NCBI GenBank assembly: GCA_963921425.1
Contig: OY992839.1
Location: forward strand, 18,522,910 to 18,586,909
Source: Dryas octopetala
Taxonomy: Eukaryota; Streptophyta; Magnoliopsida; Rosales; Rosaceae
Direction: 5' to 3'
Length of the DNA stretch: 64,000 nucleotides
Shown: one piece after another, positions 11,853-24,348 of the stretch
Numbering within the stretch: position 1 is the stretch's first letter
Layout: each line of letters opens with the position of its first letter
The notes under the pieces: generated by a model
Seen by the model: the letters and a program-made list of their open reading frames with translations, nothing else
The model's database searches: none
Told to the model about the DNA's origin: nothing
Translations under genes and position numbers: made by a program

Positions 11853-12034
11853 GAATTTGCTTATACACGAAGGAAATGAATATTCAGCTAAAAAGGACAA
11901 AGATGGAATCATGTGGAACCACTTTGAATCTTTCCTTCGTCTGTTTTACATTGGGTGGAGGATATTTTTGTAATTTGTGGGTGGGCCCTACCAAGTGACT
12001 CACTGTCCCAAACTCCCAATTACCAAGAGCTTAT
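11853..12034. other. Short intergenic gap
   Basis: Unique-looking AT-rich DNA between the Harbinger-like element and the first MITE. No gene or signal seen. Confidence 0.3.
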
Positions 12035-12043
12035 TTAATTATT

Positions 12044-12244
12044 GAATAATGCTATACTTACCACATTCTTATACCACATTTTTATACCATCTGACGTGTC
12101 ATTACTTTATTGGACAAAGTTTTTCTTTTCCTTTTTGAGTTTTTCTTTTTATTTTTTAATATCCAATGTATGAATGCCATGTAAGTTGCCGCATAAGGTG
12201 GTATAAAATTATGGTATAAAAATGTGGTATATGTAGCACTACTG
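12044..12244. mobile_element. 201-bp MITE with 9-bp target duplication (Mutator type)
   Basis: The two ends are inverted copies: 'tgctatacttaccacatt' on the left and, read inward from the right, 'gtgctacatataccacattt'. The perfect 9-bp duplication TTAATTATT lies at 12035-12043 and 12245-12253. A 9-bp duplication with long terminal inverted repeats points to a Mutator-like (MULE) origin. No coding capacity. Confidence 0.85.
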
Positions 12245-12632
12245 TTAATTATTTGCAAGGACCATTGAATCTGCAAAAAATCAGTGAAGGGCACGTGGTC
12301 ACGCGCCACTGGCAGACAAATTGAGTCCCAACTACGAGTTGCCAAGTTGGAAACAAAGGCTCGCTACATAGATATAAAATTATATATAATATGATCTTCA
12401 CATTCTCGATTATATGATTCAGCAAAACGAGATCTTTGAAAATCACAAGAAAACAGATTTTTGTGCGCATCTTCTGCATGTGTTCATGCACACATTACAT
12501 ATAGATTTAACTTTTTCTTATTATATTGATTTGTATGTTGTGTGATATGAAATAGAATGGAGGCTATCAAATATAAGGTATTTTAATAATGGGATAGGAT
12601 CACGAGACAAATAGTTTGATAATAAATACTTT

Positions 12633-13361
12633 GGGCATAAATTCAATTTAGACATATAACTATATAAACTATTTCAACAGGGTCCATGAACTTTAAAATA
12701 TTTCAAATATATACCCGATCTATTATCTAAATTGAAAAATGAATCTCTATACATTGATTTGTTGAGAGATCAGTTAAATGACAGCTTGGCTTTTGCTAAC
12801 CGAGATTACTTGGCGATGTGACGCTATCTCAGCAAACATTTCCCGTCAAATGAGCGACACTAGCCCACAATTTAATAATAATAGAGAGAGAGAGAGTTTG
12901 TGGGCCCGTGTCAGGGGTTAGATGGACCCGCGGGAAATGAGCGACACGAGTCCACCTAACCCCTGACACGGGTCCACAAACTCATCATCTATTTCTCGCT
13001 CGTTGAACACAAGTGAGAGATTTATATTCGAATTTGGGGAAAAACATGATGTTTTTGAGAGAGTAAATGGTCAGGAAAGCGTTCGACGAGCGGGAAAGAG
13101 GTGATTGGTGTGTGGGCCCGTGTCAAGTGGATATGTGTTGCTCATTTGACGGGAAATGTATGATGAGTTGGTGTCACGTCGCCAATTAATCCCCGTTAGC
13201 AAAAGCCAAGCTAACATTTAACTGATCTCTCAATAAATTGATGGACGAAATTTCATTTTTCAATTTACATAATAAATCAGGTATATATTTGAAATATTTG
13301 AAAGTTTGTGGACCCCGTTGAAATAGCATATATAGTTATGTGTCTAAATTGAATTTATGCC
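12633..13361. mobile_element. 729-bp foldback element with very long inverted arms
   Basis: The left arm begins GGGCATAAATTCAATTTAG; the right arm, read inward from 13361, begins GGCATAAATTCAATTTAG. Similarity continues for more than 200 bp on each side. The target duplication AATACTTT (8 bp) lies at 12625-12632 and 13362-13369; with one mismatch it extends to 9 bp, so MULE or hAT origin is undecided. The centre is itself palindromic around 12905-12980 (CCCGTGTCAGGGGTTAG and its complement). Confidence 0.82.
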
Positions 13362-13400
13362 AATACTTTAACAATGCTTTTAAGTCATTGAATTTTAGAA

Positions 13401-13766
13401 GGATTAAATACAAAAATGATCCACGAACTTTATAGTGAATCTCAATTTAGTCCACTAATTATAAAAAGTATTAATTTGGTTCACGAACTTTCCAAGTTGT
13501 ATCAAACCAGTACAAATGTTAATTTTCATCAAAAAATTAACGGAATTGGTCACATGAAAATGTGATGAACATACTAAAATGTTTTTGAAAATGTGGTCAC
13601 TTGCTGTGCACATGACCAGTTTTCGTTAAATTTTTCAATGAAAGTTAACATTTTGTACTGCTTTGGTACAACTTGAAAAGTTTGTGGACCAAATTGATAC
13701 TTTTATAGTTAGTGAACCAAATTGAGATTCACTGTAAAGTTTGTGGACCATTTTTGTATTTAACCC
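13401..13766. mobile_element. 366-bp MITE with perfect 9-bp target duplication
   Basis: Left end GGATTAAATACAAAAATG, right end read inward GGGTTAAATACAAAAATG, with long arms containing 'tccac(g/a)aactt' and 'ccaaattgata'. The perfect duplication ATTTTAGAA lies at 13392-13400 and 13767-13775. Structure is Mutator-type MITE. It lies only 31 bp from the preceding element's target duplication. Confidence 0.87.
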
Positions 13767-13775
13767 ATTTTAGAA

Positions 13776-15210
13776 TATCTAATGGTCTAAAATAAAACTA
13801 GTGTGTACTTATTAAATGACATGACATCCAATTATGATATGGAATAAAATAATATTATTTTTATAAATAAAATTAAATAAAAACCTTATTTACCATATAG
13901 ACCCACCTATCCCCTTCTTCTTCTTCTTCCTCACCACACTAGACCTACCTGCCACCATTTGCACATCGCCCACCCAAAAATCCTCCCCTCACCACCCCAA
14001 CCTTTTTTCTCTTCTTCTTCTTCCCTGTGCAGGCTCACCTTCCACCACCTCTTCTTCTTCCCAGCCCCAGCCCCAGCCCCAGCCCCAACCCCAACCCCAA
14101 CTTCAACTTTGTAGAAAGAGAAATTGAAATTGGATTTTCTCTTTGTATTGAGTTTTTAGTTTTCTCTATGTGGTACTGCGGTTTCATATTGAAATTGAAC
14201 TAGAGCATAGAAGAATAAAAGAAGAAGAAGAAGAGATCGGGGGGGGGGGGGTTTGGGTCTACATAAGAAGAATGGATGCAAAAACACTAAAAATTGGCAT
14301 GGTTAGTTTGCAAGTGATTGTGGCCATTTAAATATTGGAAAAATCATAGCAAAATGACTATAACTATACCCCGATTTTCAGTTGAGGATCTTGTTTTCAC
14401 TTTACTTCAATCAAGGACTATTATTTTTTAAGTGTTTCAATCAAGGATATTCCGTCAACTCAATCAAATTTTCCGTTAAAAACTTGTCACGTGAGTTGTA
14501 CGAGATGAAAAGTCCAGAGTAAAAGAGGCAGAGAATTCTGTAGCTTCCTTCATGATCCGAGCTTTGCAAGAATCTAATAATATACGAGACACCCATAGGT
14601 ACGAAACACAACAATTTCCCATAATCCAGAAAATTTTTTTACGGGTTTGATGAGTTTGGAACTTTCAGACTCTGCCCTTTCAGTTTTGAGAGTGAGAGAG
14701 TACTTTAAGCAACTGGAACCAGTGGGGGTAAGATAGCTCCTAGTAAGTTGTAACTTTGTAAGGGAAGGTTGCTCATCGTAACCTAGCTTGTGAGGAAATA
14801 AAGAAAGAAAGATGAAGCTCCTTGTAACATGAGATGTAACAGAATAATAGTCTTGCAAGAACAACCATGGATTATAGCTAGGAAGTTGTTGTGCTTCGTG
14901 CACACGGGTGCTTAGGATTTGAATATGATTGTTTGGAATAATAATTGCATATTTGTATAAGTTTGTCTTTGATTCTTGTATAAAAAAAAAAAAAAAGATT
15001 CTTGTATCCAATTAGTCTCATTTCTTCTTTTCTTTGTGTCTGTCTTTACCCAAAATTGGAATCCAAATGGCCATTGAATAAGAACCAACATTCAACTAGT
15101 TGATTATGTGCTATCTAATTCCCTTTAGTGTTGCAGGCAGCTACTTATAATAAATGGTTATTGACATTGAGATGGAAAGAACAGAATTCTAGCAAGTACT
15201 ACAAGGGTTC
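13776..15210. other. Intergenic DNA with a CCAGCC/CCAACC minisatellite
   Basis: Positions 13910-14105 are C/T-rich with TTC runs, and 14062-14100 hold a 'ccagcc' to 'ccaacc' hexamer array. A G homopolymer lies at about 14239-14251. Positions 14574-15011 are open on the minus strand for 145 codons, but the translation has no recognisable domain and begins with a phenylalanine run from an A-tract. This part could be the 3' UTR of the minus-strand fragment at 15212-15474. Confidence 0.35.
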
Positions 15211-15211
15211 T

Positions 15212-15474
15212 TCAATTTAAAGGAGTGGAGCGTCCAAGAAGTTTCATGGCTTCAACAAGCTTTTCCCTGAACCTTACCAAGTTAACCTTCAGATTCTGCC
15301 CATCAACATACACAGCCCTGACAGCCCAATAGCCCTTTGCGAATATAGACATAGGATTAGTAATGACCGGGTTATCTAGACCATAGTCATCAATGAGTGA
15401 ACTCTCCTCTGGTTTTATCTTGTACTCCAAGTATTGCAACACCATTTCACTCACCGTTCCACCATAATAGGCAT
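15212..15474 (-). pseudogene. Unrecognised gene fragment, last-exon-like
   Basis: The minus strand is open for about 87 codons from 15472 to the stop at 15212; the first Met of the frame is at 15454. The translation looks like real globular protein rather than composition: 'YYGGTVSEMVLQYLEYK', 'SSLIDDYGLDNPVITNPMSI', 'KGYWAVRAVYVDGQNLKVNL', ending 'MKLLGRSTPLN'. An in-frame TAA sits just upstream of the block, and beyond it the sequence turns into GA-rich repeat (15490-15670) with no splice-linked exon that I can see. I do not recognise the family. It may be the 3' terminal exon of a gene whose other exons were lost, or a fragment carried by a transposon. Confidence 0.45.
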
Positions 15475-15489
15475 CTGAAGGCCATTACG

Positions 15490-15788
15490 GTGGACCACCA
15501 AGAGAGATGCGAGAGATGAGAGAGGAGAGAGGTGAGAGGGGCTGGGTTTTGGGGGGTGGCGGCGGCAGGAAAGATCGAGAGAGATGAGAGGCGAGAGGCG
15601 AGAGGACAGAGGTGAGTTGGGGAGAGAGAGAGAGGAGAAAGAGAGAATGTGTGTGAGAGAGAGAGTTTTGTGTAAAAAAAATTAAATATACGACATGTTA
15701 ACTCATGATTAATTTTTTAAACAGATGTCATGATTTAAGAGGGGAGATGAGTATACACCCTAGTTAAAGGAGGTGAACAAAACTGCTC

Positions 15789-15827
<39 letters not shown>

Positions 15828-16043
15828 CATGTTTTCAAATGTTCTAAAAATTAAGGTCAGTCAAAATAGAAACAAGAGTTTTTCAATTGGTGAGAAGCGT
15901 CAGCTAACCTTTATGAGCCCATGCTGGCTCCGCCACTAGTGGCCGGTAGAGCCACGTTATGACCATCATGATCCATGACCACCCCTATTTACCCCACCAA
16001 TCTAAGTTCCTTACTAATATATATATATATATATATATATAAG
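15490..16043. repeat. GA-rich stretch and two (TA)n microsatellites
   Basis: GA-rich imperfect repeats at 15500-15670, a TA run at about 15793-15821, and a second TA run at about 16018-16040. No gene. Confidence 0.6.
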
Positions 16044-16436
16044 GAGTGCTCTAAAGCTAACCAGTTAGCAAGTTAATACGAAGCTAACTATGTTTTTGGG
16101 CCCACTACATAACTAATCTCATAATCCGAACCATCAATTATTTAGGCCCTACTTCAAAGATCATCATTTCAAAAAATCAACAAAATAAAAAATTATGTAG
16201 TCATCTAATTGAAATCAAATAAATAGACGATCAATATTTTCGATAAAAGCATAAAAATAGTTATTATCATAATCAAATGACTAATGACTTCCGATTTTGA
16301 AGATTTTTTATAGGAATAATCTTTGAAGTAAGGCCTAAAAAATAAATGGTTCGGATTTTGAGATTACATTGTACAGTGGACCCAACAGGGTAGTTAGCTT
16401 TGTATTAACTTACAAACCAATTAGTTTTAGAGCATT
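16044..16436. mobile_element. Foldback MITE inside TA repeats
   Basis: Left arm 'gtgctctaaagctaac' continues through 'aagttaatacgaagctaac', 'cataatccgaaccatcaa' and 'taggccctacttcaaagat'. The right arm carries the same words inverted, ending 'ttttagagcat'. The arms are over 100 bp each with an AT-rich spacer. Both ends abut TA runs, so the target duplication (possibly TA) cannot be resolved. A degenerate piece of the same family is at 34965-35035. Confidence 0.7.
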
Positions 16437-16849
16437 ATATATATATATATATGATCACATATATATACATATTCTCTATAAAGTTCTTAATATCTATGCA
16501 ATATATATTTATAAATTTTTTAATAAAACCAATGTATGAGTGTTTCGTAAATTTCAATTTTAAAGTGTTGTGATTGTGTATAATGATTAAATGAACATAA
16601 TACTGAAAGTGTCTTTTTTACTCAATTATTTAGTAAAAAGAATACTCATGTATTTATATTTTTTTCATCATAACCTAATAACCTCACGAAAGAATGTTTT
16701 GATAGCATTCGTTTGTGTGGTATAACATACCTCTGCCACTGCCACCTCCACCCAAAACATACGGCTCTCCCGTACCCCTTCCAAGGAACCCTTCAAGTCA
16801 AAATCACTGAAATCCACAAGTAAAATTCATCTTTTGCTCTATAATTTAA

Positions 16850-17022
16850 GAGTAATGTTATTTGGACCAAATTAAATGACTAAATAGGAGGGACCAAGTG
16901 AAATGTCACTTAGGGAGGTGGTCCTCATTTCCATGTGGTCCCTCATCTCCACATATCTTTAAGTGACACATCACTTAGTCCCTCTCATTTGGTCATTTAA
17001 TCTGGTTCAAATAGCATTACTC
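16850..17022. mobile_element. 173-bp MITE with perfect 9-bp target duplication
   Basis: Ends GAGTAATGTTATTTGGACCA (left) and GAGTAATGCTATTTGAACCA (right, read inward). The perfect duplication ATAATTTAA lies at 16841-16849 and 17023-17031. The internal arms 'gggaccaagtgaaatgtcactta' style are also inverted. Mutator-type by duplication length. Confidence 0.87.
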
Positions 17023-17031
17023 ATAATTTAA

Positions 17032-18200
17032 TTTTTGTTTTTAGTTTTCGATGATTTTTTTCTTTGAAATTTTTATTTTTATTTTTTGAATTTTTTTTTG
17101 AGTATATAAATAATATAAGTATATAACCATATTAATATATCAGAAAATTTGAGTGAGATATAATTTTTGATGGTCATTGTTTAATAATTTTAATTTGTTT
17201 TTTTTAGGATGAGAAAATGAAATTTTGGGCGGCATGCTTCCCGCTATAACGAAAATTGGTTGTTGCCGGGTAAGAGAGGCAACGCTATACAAATGTTGCA
17301 TTTTTTAATAAGCAAGGAATTTGCCCATATAAGGCAACAATTAAAGTTTAGGTCCATTGATTTTAACTATTAAATTTTAATAATTTTTTAGTTTAGGTAC
17401 CAAAATTAAATAGCATTTTAGATTAGGTACTAGTTGAAAAGTCAAACAAATTAATAAAGTAAAATGTATTAGAATTTACAAATATTACATTACATGCCAT
17501 TACAATAAAAAAATAAAAATAATATTACATTCCAAAAATTACATTAATTTATACTATATTGTATTAAAAAACAAAATCAATTCAGTCACAACTTAAATTA
17601 CATTAATTTATACTATATTATATTAAAAAACAAAAATCAATTCAGTCACAACTTAACTGTGACTGTCTTGGTAAATTGAAATAGACAACTCACACCACTA
17701 TACTATTATTTTGAGTAAAAGTATTGTTTTGACATCTATTTATACTATATTATTGTATAATTTCTCTAAAAAAAATTCAATTAAGTCACAACTTAACTGT
17801 GACTGTCTCATAACTTAGATGTGACTGTCGTTCAGTTACAACTAAATTTGAAGTTGTGAGTGTCGTACAGTCACAACTAAATGTGAAGTTGAGACTACAT
17901 TAACAAATTTTCAAAATAATATAAAAGCCTCAAGGGCAATTTTGTCAAAACCTTATAAATTTTAACTAACACTCATCATATGTGTGCCAAAGGATAAAAA
18001 TGTCAAATGAAAAAGGCTCAAATCAAGGGGCCAACATATTTGTGACATAATCTAAAAAACTACATTTAAATTTGGTAGTTCAATTGAAATATTATTTAGT
18101 CTTCATGTTATATCAAAAAATTATTAGAATTTGATATTTAAACCTAATTTTTTATTAATGTTTTTGATGTTTAGTGGCAAAAAAAAAAAAAAAAAAAAGT
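17032..18200. repeat. AT-rich intergenic DNA with a 60-bp direct repeat
   Basis: A unit running from 'attacattaatttatac' to 'cagtcacaacttaa' occurs twice in tandem at about 17541-17656 and in part again near 17740-17800, with further scattered 'cagtcacaact' words up to 17885. No gene recognised. Confidence 0.5.
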
Positions 18201-19754
18201 TTTTGGTGTTTAGAAAAAAATATATGCCGTAATCACCAAACAGCAATCAAACGACTCAACTACTCTCAGTAGTCAGTATGCTACTCCTCCCTCCTCTGTC
18301 CTCTCCTTCACCCTATCTCCCTTTTCTCGCCAACGCCCCTCTCTTTCCCTCACCCCCTCTCGCCCCCGTCCTCTTTGGTCGCCCAAACCCACCGCCCAAG
18401 CCTAAGCGCCTCTTAGCCTCTTAACTCCGCCTGTCTTCTCTTCTATCCAGGTTTTTTTTGTTTTTTTCAAGTTTTTCACATCTTTAATTATTTTGATGTT
18501 TTCCATTCTTGACTTTTGTTTTTTGGTTTATGTTTGTGTTTATGCAGGTTGAATTATTTGATTTTGCCCACTTCAATCGCAAATCCCCGTGCACCACCCC
18601 CTTCATTGCAAATCAGGTTTAAACAAATTTCAATTTTAATTTTCTGAGTTTGGAAAGCAGGTTTACAGTTGGGCTTTGCGGTTATTTGGTCTATTTGTAT
18701 TTTTGATTGTCTATGTTGTTAAAATGCAATACCAATTTCCTAATCTCAATTCCTTTAGTGCTTTCATATTGCTTTTATTTTTCTGGAAACAGTATGCGTC
18801 TCTACTGTGTTTCTCTAATTCTCTGTATAAGGAGATGTATTGGACCCCACTATGTTAATTCAATGATCTCTTTCGTTTTACTCCAAATATTAAATGTTTT
18901 GTACCATGACCGTCCATTAGTATTGTTTTACATTGAGGGCAGTGTGTTTCACTGTGAAAAGAAGCAGATCTATGAAAACAAATAAACAAGTAATATATGC
19001 TGCCATGGCTCATTGTGGTTTCATGACAATAAGGGACAAGCATGTTAGAAGCTTATATATGTAACAATATCTATGAAAATAAATTACGTACAAATTGGAA
19101 GTAGGATTAACATGTTTCAATTATTCTAATTAAGATATTGAGTGCGTATATGCCTTTCTTGTAAGGTATTGTTTTCTACTGAAAGCAATGAATATAAGTA
19201 CATAAGCTAGCTAGCCATCATAATACATTTACTGTGACTGTTTTGTATTGTGGAAATTAAGAGGAAGGAGGACCATATCTCGCACATATCATGGTTTGTA
19301 CTATTAAATTTTTATTTGGGTTTTGGGAGGTTTTTAGATTTTAAAGGCGCTGGATTTGTAATGTTAGTAGTTATTTCATTCTGGGTCGCGCGATCTGGAT
19401 CGCGGGTCGATGCCGAAAGGAGCATATATTACATTTTCATTCTTTTCCTATAGTTTCAAAGCTCTTTTTTTTGTTTTTATTTTTACATTTTTTTGCTAGT
19501 TATTAACATATACTTAAGGCTATTTATATAAAAAGTAGTAAATAAGACTGAAATGCCAAAAATAGACATTGTTTTGCAGGTTTAGCCCTCCCCAGAAAAT
19601 AATCCTGGCTTTGTCCCTGGCTACATCAGCCACCATATTGACAAATTTTATGTCTTAGTAGAAGTCTTTGTTGCCAATTTCTACTCGTAGAAATCTTGAT
19701 GTTTTCTGCTGGTTGTTTCCATGGACTTGATCAAAAAACATAGGTGTTAGTCTA
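18201..19754 (+). promoter_or_regulatory. POP1 upstream region, possible 5' UTR with intron
   Basis: A C/T-rich block at 18280-18450 looks like a plant transcription start or 5' UTR and ends 'tctatccag' next to a GT. An acceptor-like 'ttttgcag' lies at 19570-19577, shortly before the POP1 ATG at 19755. No substantial ORF in between is convincing. The simplest reading is a leader intron, but a separate non-coding transcript is possible. Confidence 0.35.
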
Positions 19755-22700
19755 ATGGCTACCGACGGATTCAAACGGCTACAGGTTTCATCAGCTCCAC
19801 CTCGAAAAATCAACGTCCAAAAATTTGCGGAATCGCGAGCTTCAGAGCTCGAGACGCTCCATGCTCTTGTATCTAACCGATTGAACAATGATTTTCGGTC
19901 TCAAAGAAGCAAGAGAAGAAGAACCACTGCATACAACAATCAAGCTGCGAAAAATAGATGTAGAAAGCAGCGAAAACTTGGAGTAGTTGGTCAAATCAAT
20001 GCTTTGCCTCCAGAGAAAGATGAGAATAATGTTCCTCGTCGCATTCGTCGGAGAGCTGAGCTTAGAATGAACCTTAAAAAGGGATTCTGTACCTCAGGGG
20101 ATGGGACGAAGAGGCTTAGAACACATGTTTGGCATGCAAAGAGGTTCACAATGACGAAGCTTTGGGGTTACTTCCTTCCCCTGGGTTTGCAGGGTAGGTA
20201 ATGCATTATTATTTTATTGTATCGTTTGTTGAATTATTGTTATATTTATTGATAAATGAATCTTGTTAATAAAGAAACAATAATGTAGAGGAAGGGGATC
20301 CAGAGCTGTCTTGAAGTGGTTCAAAGATGGAATGCTTGTTCATGATGCAAGCTATCATGTAGCTATCCAATTGGAGGGTCCAGAGGCAGGCATTTGCTTT
20401 ACTTCCTATCTTATAAATTTAATCCTCTTTCTTCATTCTTTTTTTTTCCCTTCCTTTCTTTCTTTCTTCTGTTTAGTCCTATTATAGTGCTTGCCATTTT
20501 CATTTATTTTTTCTTAAAAAATGAAAGTGCTGCAATATGTTTTGTCTTCTGTTACTAAATTGTGATCTTACCTTATTTCATATGCTTCCAGGATTCATTA
20601 CTATCAGTGTTAGGAATGGTAATGGTGCCTTCTCCATCTGCTCGTTCTGATATTATTTCCGGTTCTATTAAATCTGGTGTCATATATGATAGTACTATGG
20701 TAAGTTATCCAATTGCACTTTTCTTTTGAATATAGATGACTTCTGGTATTAACTTTATGATCCATATTTTGCAGCTGCATCATTTTGGAGCACCTTTTTC
20801 AAACCCAATTGCTCCTGTGACCTATATGTGGCGGCCTTCTGGCCAACTGAATAGAGATAGTGATGATACTGCTGTATATAACGACGATGGACGTAATGGA
20901 CTAGAGAGTACAGAGCACTCTTATGACTTTCGCCAGCTTTGGGTGTGGATTCATGCTTCTGCTTTCACTGAAGGGTATGATGCTCTGAAATTAGCTTGTC
21001 AGAAAGAGGTATGCATCTCAATCTCATATGAGTGTACTTGCAAAGCTCTATGGAATCCACCTCTATCTAAGTTTTTCTTTTCATTTTTATTTTTCTCTTA
21101 TTTTGAATATTTGTAACTATTACAATAGAATGGAATAGTACTGGTTTGGGTGTTTATTTTGTGAGTGAATGATATTCCTAAATTTCTGCTTGTATTATGA
21201 TCAAGGATGAATGCGAACTCTTATCTACTTTTTTGGTAGAAACCAACATTCTTTTCAAATGCAACTAGAGTGGTTTATGTGATGTGCTTGTTGGCAGAAG
21301 CTTCCCCTCTAGTATAGAGTTATAGTCAGAATAGAAAACTCATCATTGTTAGATGCTTAGATTACCTGTTCTCGATATATTATTACTATCATTCATTTCA
21401 TGCATTATCTCAGATGGATGAGAGGGGCATCTTGATTAATTGCTTCTCACTTGAGGGTCAACTTGCAAAATTAGAAGTAATGGGACTAAAAGCATTTCAA
21501 CTCCTTCAAAGGACATTACGTCCTGTTACCAAGTAAGTTACAGGAAGAGTTTGATTCATTTTACCAAGTAATGAGGTTAAAGATGGCTAATGTTGTTGTC
21601 TGACTGCACATGATTAGAGATTATTCTTGGAAATTGGTGAAACATTCAGTTGCTGAGGCTGATGATGATTCCCAATCTAAGATTGTACTTGAAAATGAGG
21701 AGGACATTCCTTCTCATGCAATCTTGTCTCTCAATGTCAAGGATCCTCGCACATTCACAGAGAAAAGAAAGATTGCATATGCTCCAGAGTCAGGTTGTGC
21801 TAATATACTAGATGATGTACTAGGAACTGAAGGCAAAAAGCATGTTGTCTTTGGAGGAATTTCAGAAAAGAATAAAGAGTCACTCTCCTCAATGTGGTCT
21901 GACTCTGAAGGTAGTGGCATGCTTGCAGAGAAGAATTTGTGGGATGTTAGCGGTGGTGTAAGTCCTCCAGTGGAAGAAATTGTTATTTGCAAGGAAAAAC
22001 ATGACCAGCATAAGAATTTCTTCTGCCTTGATGATTCAAGTTCAGGGGCACTAAATACTTCAACCAAGTCGCAGTGCTCAAGAACTTGTCCTATTCTGCT
22101 TTTGAAAAATAATAACAGAAGGGGCTTGCATATTGGGTAAACTCCTTATTTCCTGGTTTATTCGTCCATTTAGTGTTACATAGATTAAATTAATTACTGC
22201 ATATGCTACATTCTTGCATTAATGTTAGCTCCTAGATTCGGGTTTTGGTGGGCACCTGGTCCTCTGAATTATGTTTGTCCTTTTTTCCATTTTCAATAAA
22301 TTTATGTTTCTCATCAAAAAATGCTCTAGAGTCTCACATGGTTGTTTACAATTCAGATATATTACAAGTTCTATATCTTTTCTAATCTGAAACATGAAAT
22401 TTGTGGCTTACATGTTTGCTACTGGATCTTTGTGCAATAATTGGCCACTTCTTTTTTAATTTTCCTGGACAACAGAATGTGACAATCAATTTTTCTAACC
22501 TGCCTTAAAATGGCACCAGTGCATCAGACTTTATCATTTTTCTTATTTGACTTTTTTTTTTATTGTATTTGTCACCTTAGAAGTCTATCTCTTATTGCCA
22601 TACAGATGGTCTATTATGCTCCCCTTAAGCTGGGTCAAGGCATTTTGGATTTCTCTTGTCTCCAAGGGGGCTCATGCAATAGGTCTGAGAGAGAAGCACT

Positions 22701-24348
22701 GGATTTCATGTGAAGTAAGCATGTGCACTTCATATCTTTTATCTTTAATATCAGGTTATCAAATGTTGTAAGTAAGTCTTCTCCTTTTTGTAGATGGGGT
22801 TGCCATATTTTCCTTACGATTTTCCTGATTGCAATGCATATGTTTGCCTCAAGGCAACTGAAGCTGTTGCCAGTAGTCTTAAAGAGGAACTTCATTCTCG
22901 AGCTATAAGACCTTTGAGGGTTCCCATTCTACTCCCATGGAATAGTATCCGAGTTGCTTTAAACAAAGGACCCACTACAGTGCGAAATACTGAAATTTCA
23001 AGGCAGGAACATGGGGTCAAAATCAATTCATCATCTAACTCTGATTGTGGAAATTGTGACGTTACATTGGTTGGCTGTTATGATCATTCATTTGATGGTT
23101 TTGTAGCACGGACTTCTTTTTCGCTGACAAATTTCTTGAATGAAATTCAAGGCAGTCACTTACATCTATGTCCTCAACTGGCGGATAAGCAGACAAGCTT
23201 TTCTAAGTTTATGAGGGATGAAACCAAGCTTGGGCAGGGCCAAAATGTGATTACTAACTTTAAATACGACCATAAATTATGTTTTATTAGGTTATATCTC
23301 CATGCGTACAAGGAAGGGTTTTTTGAGGAGGGAGCAGTTGTTTGTGCACCTCAACTGACTGACATATCATTGTGGACCAGGTAGTCCTTTTTTTGGACTT
23401 TTTATTTTGAATTTGTGATTTGTTCCATCAAATTTATATCCTCTAAACTTTTTATGATTATATCATCACTTAGTGTTATTCGGAAATTTCCTTCTTGTCT
23501 TTTCTTTTCTAGAAGAGGTTGTGTTTTGATGTGCTGGCAGTTAATAAGTTGGATCAAATGTGTTTTCTCCGATATGCCTGGACCATGATAAAGGTGGTAT
23601 AGTTCAAGAGAAATATTGTGACTTATATACTAGGTTATGCCTCATTACCAATTTACCATAGAAATTGCCCATGATGAAATTTGACGGAAGTTTTAAGTGT
23701 AGTTATTGACAATTCTAATCTTAGGAGTGAATTCTAAATTTTGTGGCCACTTTTCTTATTTTCCTAAAGTAAGGACATCCTTACTTGAAACTCCCTCATA
23801 TATATCTGTATTTATAGTAATATTCATGCCGCAGACCGATAATTTTGAAGATAAGCTTCATATACATCTTGCAGGTCAGAGAGTTTCGATGTAGGACTTC
23901 AAATACCTCAATCTGCAGTGACATCATACTTCAAAGAGCAATCTTCTGGTAAGTGGGAACTCCAGATACCGGAGGACACTGTTGGTGGAGAATCTCATCG
24001 TTGGCCAATAGGATTTGTCACCACTGGTTTTGTTCGAGGGAGGTTAGTTTTCTTGCCTCCTGCTACGTCACAACTACCAACTATTGTTTACATTTTTCTG
24101 TATATTCATTATTTGCCATGTGCTATGTTGCATGCAATCTTATTTGTAGCAAGAAGCCAGTGGCTAAAGCTTTTTGTGAGGCAGTTGTACTTGCTTGTCT
24201 TAGAGAAGAACAATGGAATTCGATGCCGGTAAAGCAAAGGCAGAAGGAAATTTATGTCCTTGTCAGGAATTTAAGATCTTCAGCATATAGACTTGCTCTT
24301 GCCACCATTGTCCTGGAACATCAGGGAGAAGATGTGGAATTTCTGTGA
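19755..24348 (+). CDS. POP1: POP1, protein subunit of RNase P and RNase MRP
   Basis: POP1 is the large protein subunit of nuclear RNase P and RNase MRP, needed for tRNA 5' maturation and pre-rRNA cleavage. I read ten coding exons: 19755-20197, 20289-20385, 20592-20699, 20775-21008, 21414-21532, 21618-22136, 22606-22714, 22794-23380, 23875-24042 and 24150-24348. Together they total 2,583 nt (860 residues), continuous in frame. Exon 1 has the basic POP1 N-terminal signature ('RRIRRRAELRMN', 'LRTHVWHAKRFTM'). Exons 3-5 carry 'GVIYDSTMLHHFGAPFSNPI' and 'RQLWVWIHASAF'. Exons 7-8 hold the POPLD region ('LPLSWVKAFW', 'GLPYFPYDFPDC'). The C-terminus has 'RWPIGFVTTGFVRG'. Length fits plant POP1 (about 830 residues). 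Intron 2 appears to start with GC instead of GT (GAG|GCAGGC at 20386). No frame damage seen. Confidence 0.93.

Noticed and set aside
14574-15011. 145-codon minus-strand ORF
   Set aside because: Starts in a phenylalanine run from an A-tract and shows no domain; more likely untranslated sequence beside the 15212 fragment.
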